A stretch of DNA of 64,000 nt, from NCBI GenBank assembly GCA_022592445.1, contig JABYQR010000166.1, positions 32,759 to 96,758 of the forward strand, given 5' to 3'. Positions 1 through 9,921 of this stretch are shown one piece after another. The stretch's first letter is position 1; the number at the start of each line of letters is the position of its first letter. Position numbers and translations under genes: made by a program. The notes beneath the pieces were generated by a model. It saw only the letters and a list, made by a program, of their open reading frames with translations. It was not told the origin of the DNA and made no database searches. This DNA comes from Cytidiella melzeri. Taxonomy: Eukaryota > Basidiomycota > Agaricomycetes > Polyporales > Irpicaceae.

Positions 1-2675
1 TCGCGCGCTGACCGCATCTGTTAGTCCCCAATAGTCTTCGTCGCCCACTCCTCTCCCCCCTTCTTTTTCAATCTCGCCCCACATCTGCTGCTCATCATCA
101 TCTACCATGGGTTCATCGTCACGTACTACTGCGGATTCCGCGGTAATAATCGCTGCACTGCAATCTAGTGCATTGGGAATTTCATATTTTGCTTCTCGTC
201 CTGCGCGGTATTTGTTCGGACTCTCTTCCAGACCTTGTATATATTGCTGAACGTCATTGAAAGTTGCAGTCATGTTTTTCGTGCCGTGTGCATAGCTAAG
301 ACCAGAAAGCAGGAAGTTCTGTTCAAACACGCGGTGACAGTTTTGGTAAATCAATACCAGCGCCGATTCGTCCAGAATACGGTTTGTGGTGTAGTTTGAC
401 CCTTCACCGCCATACATCTCCTTGATAAACAGGTTCAGCAGCTCGACCACCCAATCTACCGCGCGGAAATGATGGGCGCGCCCAGTCGGATTAACGAGCA
501 TATTGTACCGGACGGCACGTCTAGTGCATGACGGTAAGCATTTGTGACCTCGCCTTTGATTACCAGGAGTACTTACCTCAATCCGACTGGGTACACATTA
601 TACAGCTGATGCATAAACAGTAGCATTCAGTTCGCATACTTATGCTTGCCCACAGCGCGGAAAATCTGGATCCACGGTGGGAACATTGTCTCGAGACGGC
701 CGATATCGCCTGCATTCATACTATATGATAGCTCCTCATATAGCAGTAAGTAATGATGAGTTCGCATGGTGTTTTCGTGCTGCTTATCGCGTTGCGCCGC
801 TGATCTGTTCTTCATCTGGTATAGATTTGTGCCTTCCCCTTCCACGTACTGGGTCACAAGTTGCGCGGCAACTTTATCTATGGCTTCAAGAGTCGGTTTC
901 GCCTCTGCCCATTTTTCCAAGGTCAGATAGCCGTAACGTCGTGCTTCGATACGCCATGCATCCAAACGAAGCACTTCCCCCACATGACCGATGAGTTCGT
1001 GTTGCTCACGGAACAAAGCATTATTGGTGAGTTTTCCCGAGCTTGCTGGTCGTAACTTAGTGACAAAAGCCATAAAACTAGACGTGTCTTTTCTTGCTGA
1101 ATCCGGAGAGACTAATATTCGCCAGATAGCATCCGCAGCTGCCATCTTGAAATGGAAAAGGCCGAAGACAAAAACAACAAATTGCAGCCAAGAAGTAGGT
1201 GTCAGATCAATGGCTCGTCTTTCCATTGCGCTGATCACCCGTTCCATCGTGCCTAGATCTCCGTGAATGAGCTGAACCATGTCTCCAAGGTCCGTCATAT
1301 CAACACTCGTTTCTCCTTGTGCATCTGCCTCTCCGACGCCGGCTTGAGCAAGCATATCCATAAGCACATCAATATTGCCAGATACCGTCGACTGGTTGAT
1401 CTTCATCGCCTGCAGCGGAACCTGATGTGCTCGACGGATGGGAATTTGCTCGACAGCATCTGGAGCGGTAAGTGACTCTCTTAAATCTCTAAAGTATTGC
1501 GGCCTGTATTCAAATAAACTCTTTTTGAATAGGTATGCACGGAATAAGCCTCGTCGTGTCAGACGATGAGCGTCCGGATTCCGTGCTTCAAAATGCAAGG
1601 TATTCAGAAACTTCATAGTCGCGTGAGGGTGGAACTGAATAGGATTTGACGCATTAGGATTGTTCGGATTCTTCTCCCAGAGATTGTGGCCGCAACGGAG
1701 ATTGTGCGCTGTAACACCGTGCTCTAGGCGAATTAGAGTGCCGGATGTCAAATGAACCAACGTATCCTGCGGCCCCTCTACAGTTGGAATTCCGGTGGAG
1801 AACTTCACGTCGAAGTTGTCATACGCATAAGACACCAAAAGTGTACGTCCTAATGTTCTGATATCTGTGAAACATTCTGACTTCAAAGAGTGGATCGCCC
1901 GATGTATCGATGTCAACGAGACGGAAATGCCCATGCGCGTGAGGACCTTGACGACCTTCTCGGGCGTATTGCACGAGTGAAGAAAAATACCCATAACACT
2001 TTGAAGTGCGTTACATTTCCGGTAACGAGAGTGTAGTAGCTGACTCAGGATAGTAATAGTCTTCTAATGATATCGAGAGGTAAGTATGTCTATCTCCGGC
2101 GCATGGTCATACAAACTTACTATCTCCTTAAACGCACGCGGTCGGCTGCCACGCATCTTAGCCCACGGACGTTCATCGTCAACCATCTCATCCTCCGACT
2201 CGTCATCCACTGTCTCCTCTTCCTCAGAGTCTTCATCGCTGTCCCTCCCTCCAATAGGCTTCTCGTCGCTGGCTGAGTTGTCTCCTGTAACCAGACGATA
2301 CACTAAGGACCACAGCATCGGCTGCTGTTCCCACATCTTCATCGCCATTTCTTCCATACGGAACTCCCGGATTTGGTGCGGCTGCACGTGGAGAATATTG
2401 AAGTGGAGATCGCGATTGTTGTGTGATAGATCGTGTAGAGCAGATGAGTACTTTGCTGTCATACAGTCATGCGCCCACGAGACAGTGGTACTCTGACATT
2501 CCGGGCGATGATAGATCACCCCATGAGTTTCTCTTGCTCGCGCAATGAGATCCTGCAGCAGGAAAGGAAAGGGATGCTGCAAACCTTGGTGAAGCAAGAC
2601 CGAGGTGGTGAGATCAACCAAGCTGATTCTGTGGCGCTCCAGATGGACCAGGATCTCTCGAATGGCTGTGGCCAT
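1..2675 (-). pseudogene. DUF6589-family protein, broken, runs off left edge
   Basis: Large protein of a family common in agaricomycete genomes (I recognise DUF6589); molecular function unknown, possibly transposon-derived. Exon 1 (2675-2121) begins at an ATG and carries an acidic linker. An 81 bp intron (2120-2040) leads into a long exon with the family blocks TRMGISVSLTSIHRAI, HGDLGTMERV, FVFGLFHFKMAAADAIWR and LLLYEELSYSMNAGDIGR. A 56 bp intron (576-521) rejoins the frame at RRAVRYNMLVNPTGRAHHF, and the reading continues to base 1. One in-frame TGA at 627-629, just after GKHKYAN and before MLLFMHQLYNVYP, splits an otherwise continuous frame, so I call it a pseudogene. It could instead be a working shorter protein or an assembly error. 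The C-terminus lies outside the window. Confidence 0.75.
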
Positions 2676-3700
2676 GGTGGTAAGTGATTCTTACTTTGCA
2701 CGCGGTACAATGATAATGAATTACGCAGGCGTCGCGTGACCTTCTTGCAGTATTGGTGTGTCACAGGGAAAGGAAAGAATAATATATAACTAATTACTGA
2801 GACAAGTAGGAAAAAAGCGGACACCTCCATTGTGTAGAGTAGGCTAATGATTACGTTGTAGAGTACAAATAAAGCTTACGAAGTAAAGGGGAGAAAGGGG
2901 AGGGACAAACGTTAGTAGCGGCGCGCGCTACACATGCTGCGCCACCAAGCTGATGCCGGTGCTCGACTAGCGTTAGCAAGGCCGGCAAGCAGCAAGTACA
3001 ATTCCTGAAGATTGAATGAGATATAACTTTTTGAGCCAGATTTGTAAACAAACTTGCTCCTGGTAGCAGCTTGACTAAGTCATTTTGTTGTGAATAGCTT
3101 CTTTGATGAGGAATGTATTGTAAGTGGGTGGTTTGTCTTTACTGGAGCACACAATCATTCAGGAAAGGAGAAGGACTGTGCTGTATTTTTTGAAGTGAAA
3201 CAATGGGTGTGAGTACAGAATCAAAACAAGTTTGTGGAGTGGAGCGTAGAGATAAAGATTGTTTGAAGTGTGTCTTCTTCGTAATTGTGTTGAACTACAT
3301 CAAGTAATCTAGATACAATCTGTGTAAGCTGCAGGAGCAGGGTTACAAGTGATTATGTTATTGATAGCAAATTGAATAAATCATATAGCATGAAATAGTT
3401 AATTGCACCTGTGACTTTGTTACTAAATTTACTGTATAACGGGCATTTGCTATTGGTGACACCTTTGATAGGCAACTTGATCCGGGATACAGTGACTGTA
3501 CTACAATTGATAAGTTTGATTGCAGGAAAAGGAGCCATACATTGATGAAGGTAGTCACCAATGGTGGGAAGGGGCTTCATCTATCTTGTCATTAAACTTG
3601 TGCAGTGCTCACTGCTGATTCTAGAAAATTACTTGCTTCCAGAATGAAGGGCTTAAGGGTGTCTCATTAGATCAATTGCTAGAACATGTTACATGTGTTC
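2676..3700. other. Intergenic, no gene seen
   Basis: A-T richer stretch upstream of the DUF6589 pseudogene. Only short open frames on both strands, without recognisable domains or consistent splice joins. The DUF6589 promoter or lost 5' exons may lie in 2676-2900. Confidence 0.5.
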
Positions 3701-4680
3701 TGTTGATGTCTGCACTGCCTCACCCCCATCAGAGCTGCCACAGGCTGTGTTCTGAGTGTAACTCCTGCTTATAGAGCAACTGGTGGTTGTGAAACTGTAT
3801 GGAATAATGAAAGGCAGTGCTTTATGCTGATGAAACCACATCCTGTTGATGTCTGAACTGCTTCAGCCCCATTAGAACTGCCACAGGCTATGTTCTGATT
3901 TTGATTCCTCCTTAGAGAGCAACTCATGGTTGTGAAACTTTGTGCAACCATGCGACACAGTGGTTTTGGCTGATGCAACCATGTTCTGTTGATGTTAGAG
4001 CTGCATCACCCCAATTGGAACTGCAACAGATTGTGTTTTGATTGTAACTTCTGCATAGAGAGTATTGGTTGTGAAACCTTGTGAAGCAATTGAATGCATT
4101 GCTTGCTGCCAATGCAACCATGCACTGTTGATGTCTGAACTGCCTCACCCCAATTTAAATTGCCACAGCTGTCACTCCTGCTTGGAACTCAGTGGTTGTG
4201 AAACTTTGCGGACCAATTGAATGCAGTGCTGGCTGCTGATGAAACCACATCCACCTGATATCTGTGCTACCTCACCCCCATCAGAGCTGCCACAGGCTGT
4301 GTTCTGACTGTAACTCCTGCATATAGAGCAACTGGTGGTCTTGAAACTGTACGGAAGAATCAAAGGCAGTGCTTTATGCTGATGCAACCACATCCTGTTG
4401 ATGTCTGAACTGCTTCAGCCCCATTAAAACTGCCACAGGCTATGTTCTGATTTTAATTCCTCCTTAGAGAGCAACTCATGGTTGTGAAACTTTGCGCAGC
4501 AATTCAACGCAGTGCTTGCTGCTGATGCAACCATGTCCTGTTGATGTCTGAACTGCCTCACCCCCATTGAAACTGCCACAGGCTGTGTTCTGATTGTAAC
4601 TCCTGCTTTGAGAGCAATTAACAGTTGTCAAACTTGTGGAACAATCAGATGCAGCACTCACTGCTGCCACATCCACAAAT
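3701..4680. repeat. Tandem array, about 7 units of about 143 bp
   Basis: The landmark TGTTGATGTCTG or a close variant recurs at 3701, 3844, 3987, 4126, 4254 (diverged), 4396 and 4539, giving spacings of 143, 143, 139, 128, 142 and 143. Each unit also carries CTGCCACAGGCTGTGTTCTG, a TTAGAGAGCAACT-like stretch and GGTTGTGAAACTTTG. Unit length is not a multiple of three and the reverse-strand frames are interrupted, so this is a noncoding minisatellite or satellite-like array rather than a repeat protein. Confidence 0.85.
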
Positions 4681-5322
4681 TTACATTGTCCAAAATGTAG
4701 GGGTTGAGAATTTGTAGTTAGCTTCCAAAGTACTGGAAATTCTTGGTCAGAGCCAATACTATGTGTGGCATGTCTTCTAATAGTATTCCTTGTTCAGAGA
4801 GCAAGCAATGTCTGTAGATTGCTGCACATGTACCTGACCAGAATTTGACATTATTTGCCAGCAGGAGTGGAGTTTGAACCTGAGTCTGGATGACTTTTTT
4901 CAGTAGACTGGCCATAACTTGCTCAGTTCCACTTCAATTGGCAGGATGTTGGTACCAGGATGTTGCCACAGGATAGGGCTATCCAAAGGTGTATTATATG
5001 CATAGATTTGTACCCATATGCAGTCTATAAAAATCAAAATTTGCATTTTGATTGCAAAAGTAATCTGATACAAAGTTATAAAGAGCTGATAACAAGGCCA
5101 GTGTGATGCCATGAGCTGTATTCATTGTTTTGTTATTGACACTATTACTGTCTGTATTCTGCCATCAAATTCCCACACTTTGGGGGACAAAAAGGTCACA
5201 TCTGAAAAGACATCAATGTGCTGGAGCACACTGGAACAATTCTTCTTCATTCTTCAGGAATTGTAATTTGGGTGAATATGGCGCCTGTCACTCCGGAGCC
5301 CGCTGTTTACTTGTGTTTGGTG
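4681..5322. other. No gene seen
   Basis: Follows the tandem array, with similar base composition. Short open frames only, none with a recognisable domain. Confidence 0.5.
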
Positions 5323-5533
5323 CCAGCCGTCCTATCGAGCTTGGTAGGAATAAGGTTGAAAATTTTGATCGCGCTTCTATTTATGGTAATATAATTAGAT
5401 AATCACATCAGTTAATAGTAATATTATTAATCAGTTATCTCTATATTCGGTATATCTCATCGCACATTTAGAACATATCATCTTCCGTCAACTCCCGCGA
5501 GACGAGTCCTACCAAGCTCGATAGGGCGGCTGG
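5323..5533. repeat. Inverted repeat, 27 bp arms
   Basis: Arms at 5323-5349 and 5507-5533 match in inverted orientation at 26 of 27 positions, with core CCTATCGAGCTTGGTAGG. The 157 bp between them is A-T rich. The right arm ends 63 bp before the first ATG of the truncated DDE transposase. It could be a small hairpin or MITE-like insertion, or an inversion junction. Confidence 0.7.
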
Positions 5534-5595
5534 GTAGGAGCCTGGTCTGGGGAGGGAAAGTGGCGAAATCGTTGCCGAGCCCTCAGGCATCGGGG

Positions 5596-6621
5596 ATGGA
5601 GGAAGCGCTTGCACGTGGGTTTCATTTTGCACTAGCGGCAAGTGAGAGCAGTCCATGGAGCCATTTCAGCACACTCAAAACGATGAAGGAATGGATTGAG
5701 AATATCCTGGCTCCTTACCGACTGGGCGTCCTCGAGAGAGATGGGCTTGATGATGACCAGCCCATGATATTATACATTGATTGTTATCCAGTCCATGCCG
5801 GCGAGCCTTTCCGAGTTTATATCTGGGATACGCATCCATACATTATTCTCATCTTCGTACCCCGAAACTGCACGCCTATCTTTCAGCCCGCCGATGTTGG
5901 CCTTCATCGTCCCGTCAAGCATATTCTCAAGCAAGAGTTGTTCCAATATCTCGCAAACGTACATCAGGCACAGATGGAGACGGGATTGAAACCTGAAGAC
6001 GTCCGCATTACAATGTCCCTTCCTCAGCTTCGAGATGCTTCTGTTGCTGGACTTGTGCGTGCGTACAATTTTCTCAGTGGCCCAGATGGCCGCGATCTCA
6101 TCAAAATGGTTAGTTCTTGTATTCTATTAAAACCTCTCGCGACGCTAATAAACCGCTTGTTTAAGTCCTGGAGGAAGTCCAAAGCAAAGGAGTGGTGCCT
6201 TTCTGAAGAATGTCTTACCAGTAAAGCTGCTCGAAGTGCTTTGAATGACTATCTCAAACGCGACCCCTCCTTGCGCGACGAAATCGAAGCTCGACTCGGG
6301 ACTGTTCGGGGCCTGGATGACACTCAGCCAAGCGATGAAAACGAGATCGATCACTTTGTCGATGATGATAGTGATGTTCCGCTATCCGCTGTGATCAATG
6401 AGACTGTTGGTCAGAGGGTCAGCGAGCACACAGAGCGGGCTATGTTCACAGTAAACTCCATCACTCGCGGCGATGCCGGGTTGGGGCTTGTTGCAGCGGG
6501 GCCAGATGAGGATGTTTGGCAATTTGATGATGAGGGTCAAAGGTGGATTGACACTGGTGAGTTACCCGCGGAGGAGGTGGACAATGATGGTGGAGATGAC
6601 GGAGATAATGAAGAAGAATAA
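5596..6621 (+). pseudogene. DDE-1 (pogo/Tigger-like) transposase, 5'-truncated
   Basis: C-terminal part of a DDE superfamily endonuclease. The second catalytic Asp lies in YIDCYPVHAGEPF and the third in FQPADVG, followed by HILKQELFQYLANVHQAQ and an acidic tail. The N-terminal DNA-binding region and the first catalytic Asp are missing: the frame is closed upstream by a stop near 5537, and a GTG but no ATG precedes 5596. A 57 bp stretch, 6109-6165 (GTTAGT...TTTAAG), interrupts a block that otherwise reads on to SWRKSKAKEWCLSEECL. It looks like an intron, but its length is a multiple of three, so the frame stays open through it. Probably inactive. Confidence 0.75.
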
Positions 6622-6914
6622 ATTAGAGTATTTTACTGAATTTTACCGAATTTTTTCGCCGCTTTCACTGTCACGCTTCTTGTTTAGCAACGCGCCCCGC
6701 GTTATGCGTTACCTAGCCTCGAATTAGCAACGTAACAAGCCCTGCGTTATGCGTGACCGTTGCCACCATACATGGAGGGACAGTAGAGAAAGTATATACA
6801 AGTACACTACGGACTACGCTAATGAAAATGACCGTTTGTAAAAGTATAAAGGTACACATCGCGATATTTTATAGTATACAGTGCGCGGTATAGTTCGATT
6901 TGCAGAGAGTCCGT

Positions 6915-8326
6915 TCAAAGAGAAGACAATCCAGGCTCTAAAGAAGGCTCGAGCTCAGCGGGCTTGATTTTTACCTCCTTCATTTTGCCTTGAAATTTTT
7001 CCTCCCTATGAAAGATACTCATCCAGTCCTCTTTCTTCTCCATATGTCTCTGAGTCAGCCAGACCAGCTGGTGATTGCTAAGATGATTGCGACCATTGAA
7101 GACCTCCATTGCTGTGTGAAAGTCCGCAACTGAGATGAAGTACGTATTCCAGATGTTGTCACAGTCCGGCCACTGTCCCCTCTTGAGCTTGAGGTAGATC
7201 CGGGCACAGGCTGTGATCTCCTTGATCCGCTGGGACTTTGCAAATTCCTCCAACTCCTCAACCATCTCACGATAATGCTCGCATTTGTTGCCCATGCTAA
7301 CAACCATTGTATCAACAAGTCCCTTGGAGCGTAAGACCAGCTCATTGGGCGTATAGTTGGGATGGTTGACGTGTTGCATGGCAAGGATGGAACAAACTTG
7401 CTCCGGCCTGAAAACCTCCCCCTTTGGTCCATCCACGCCGTAAACCATACCACACGGATAGACGGGCAAAGCCGGCCTAGTGTCGGTACAACCAACGTGG
7501 ACCCAGTCGTCGAATGAAAAAGTGGGAATGACTGGTTGGGGAGCGAATACCGTTGGCCATGAATCTCCAACCTGTCCCTCCTCCTGAGTAGTAGAGGACG
7601 GAACCGGAGTAGGCTCGGCAGCAGAAGTGGCCTGGACTACTGGTTCTGAAGAATCATGAGAAACTGGTGAACTGATATTTAAACCGTTCATACCATCAAC
7701 GATATCTGGAATGACCGGTGTAGGTGGATTGACCATAGTTGAAGAAGTCTGTGGAGATGCAAACTTATTTAATGCTTGGGCAACCATGTCCCAAAGCGAT
7801 AATCCTGCACTCACAAAAGGCGGTGGCATTGGAGTAGGATGACAATGAGGATGAGGGTGCGACGGTGACGCAGATCGACGAGGAGGTGCAGCATTAACCC
7901 TGGAAGAAGTTTGGGTTTGATGTGCCCTTATTTCCACGCTGACATTACGAGGCCTTCGTCTGTATAGATCCAATTCCGCCTCTCGATTGGCTTCATCGAT
8001 GATACAATTAACCTCTCGGAGGTGCCTTTGCCTATCACTCTGCCTGAATCTGTCCCAGCCGTGACGACCGAGAAGACTATACTCCATTGGTTCCATGCGC
8101 CTGACTCCGTCCCTGTCAACGTAGTTGACATTGATCCTAGCATCCTGAGCATCGGTTGACTCATACGGATGGAGATGGGAGTTGGTGAACTCCTTATCTC
8201 CATAACGATGGGGTGACCCATACGGTCAAACCGAGTATAGTCATGAACGCGGTAGGGATCATTAGGAGAGTGGGGAGCGAAGCGGGCATTGACGCGACAG
8301 GAAGTGCGGCGAGAGTTATTAGGCAT
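6915..8326 (-). pseudogene. Unknown transposon-associated (gag-like?) protein, frameshifted
   Basis: I do not recognise the family. The main open frame (8096-6915, 393 aa) has a basic helical N-terminal part, a Pro/Ser/Thr-rich middle, and a folded-looking C-terminal region with QRIKEITACARIYLKLKRGQ and HLSNHQLVWLTQRHMEKKED. The likely true start is the ATG at 8326 (MPNNSRRTSCRVNARF) in another frame. The protein-like reading changes frame around 8220-8260, which implies an indel. No catalytic motif is visible. The gene points away from the 5' LTR and primer site at 9107-9666 and could be its gag, though about 780 bp separate them. Confidence 0.5.
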
Positions 8327-9106
8327 CTTCAAAAATATAACGGTCTGGAAGAGAGAATTGAAAGTATAAGATTTATGTCGTCGTATTCAATCCACAACAC
8401 TTTCCTTGAGAAAGTCCTGGGGATTGCTAATGGAAAAGTCGAATGTGAGTAAAAGTTTTCCACAAGTGATTCAAGACGAGTATGACCACTTGCAACTTCG
8501 ACTTCTACCAGTCGGTATGATACGACGAAAACATAATGGCGCATGTAAGAGACACCACGAAGTATAGGAGAGTCCACAATCTCCGTGATACCAAAAGTAA
8601 AAGTGGACGACATGCCTCAAGAAATTCTACAGCTACAAAAAGCGGCAATTTCTAATTCCAGGACTGACTGACGTGCGCCAACACGAAGGTCCTAGGCCTC
8701 TAAGTCACGAGCTTAGAGTGCCACTCAACACTACCCTCCTATTGTACTACTCCGCCGATCTACCACTTGTACAAGTGGGAGCTTGTTCCTCCACCACCGG
8801 ATTTTACACTGCGTGTTAGGCAGATTCCGCGTAATGCACGACTCGTTAAAGTCGAGAACCACCAAGGGTGGCTTAAGTATTCAGCTGGGTTGGGAGTGCG
8901 TACGCAAGGGGCAAGTAGGTGAGGGAATTAGCTGTAGAAAATCAGTTGGGAATATTGTATTCGAAGCTGAGGCAGTCAACCAGTACAACTCTACTACTAC
9001 TATGTGGCCAAACAAAGTAACGTAGAGAAACTTACTTATAAGAAAGCTTGGGGGATACTGGTTGATGGATGTTGTTGAGAGTGTGGATGTAGTTAAGCTA
9101 AAAGCC
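8327..9106. other. Long untranslated leader or decayed DNA
   Basis: No convincing gene on either strand. It lies between the gag-like gene and the minus-strand primer-binding site, so it may be the leader of that retroelement. A perfect 16 bp palindrome (CCACTTGTACAAGTGG) is at 8763-8778. Confidence 0.45.
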
Positions 9107-9119
9107 GGGGCTCATAACC
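9107..9119 (-). promoter_or_regulatory. Primer-binding site matching initiator tRNA-Met anticodon arm
   Basis: The 13-mer GGGGCTCATAACC on the + strand reproduces the anticodon arm of fungal initiator tRNA-Met (CAT anticodon). Read on the - strand it sits directly after the end of the 547 bp LTR, where a reverse-transcription primer site belongs. The same 13-mer is at 18914-18926 in the copia element. Priming from an internal tRNA half is known for Drosophila copia. Confidence 0.7.
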
Positions 9120-9666
9120 TAACAAAGTGGAATATGTGTGCGAGGGGTAGAGGCTGTTAAGCTTCGAAGATGAGTCTTATTATTCTTGCTGCTTCAGCAG
9201 CCCTGCTTATATACATGTCTGTATCTACTTATGTAAGCAACTACTATACATGTCTACTTCAGCTATTCTACTGTATTACTAAGTGCATGACTCATGCATG
9301 ACTCATGCTATGAGTGCATGACTCATTGTATGACTAGGCTCAGCACTTGTACCAGAGGCGTACATAATGAGTAAATGACTCATGCTAGTACTTGTCCTCA
9401 GATGTATGCTTTAGGCATCCTCTGGAGTCATACGTGCTTTCCATGTCATTCCCTATGCTACTAGAACACAGGCGTACATATATGTATAGTACTACTACAA
9501 CCCATATCTGTACGTCTCAGCTAATGTGATGGTTACTACTTGAGTTTTCATATACAGCTGCATAATTCCCATATCAAGACTGTGGGAACTCTGCTACCTA
9601 AAGCGTCCTTGTAATAAGGCGTGGGAAACTACATATCATATCATATTATATTATATAGTTTTAACA
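9120..9666 (-). repeat. LTR family A, 5' LTR copy (547 bp)
   Basis: Nearly identical, in inverted orientation, to 13272-13818 and exactly the same length. On the - strand it begins TGTTAAAAC, carries four ATGAGTCAT boxes (their complements at 9287-9295, 9298-9306, 9318-9326 and 9375-9383), a TATATAA box upstream of the R-like region, and ends ...TTGTTA against the primer-binding site. It is therefore the 5' LTR of a minus-strand element extending left. The matching 3' LTR was not found in the window. Confidence 0.75.
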
Positions 9667-9921
9667 AGCAGCTGCCTGTACGCTCCTAGCCCCCATCTTG
9701 ACCTCTTGGTCTTTACTGGGCTAGGTAAGCAAACCCCTCTTGTACTACATAGCGGGTAGTATCAATCTAACTTGGTCTTTACTGGGCTAGCAACTTGCAT
9801 AAAGTTTGATAGCTGGTGAGAGCATTGTGCTTCAAGCCTGCCACCACCTCTTCGTTGTCTTCCACATCGTGTCCCTTTTAGTTGCGTCGAGCTTTGTCTC
9901 CGTGACAAGTCCGACGTCACT

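Noticed and set aside
3769..4676. Series of short reverse-strand open frames with repeating QNTACGSSNGGEA-like peptides
   Set aside because: They arise from the noncoding tandem array; unit length is not a multiple of three and frames break between units.
3701..4680. CRISPR-like array
   Set aside because: Units are contiguous 143 bp tandem repeats without unique spacers, in a eukaryotic genome.
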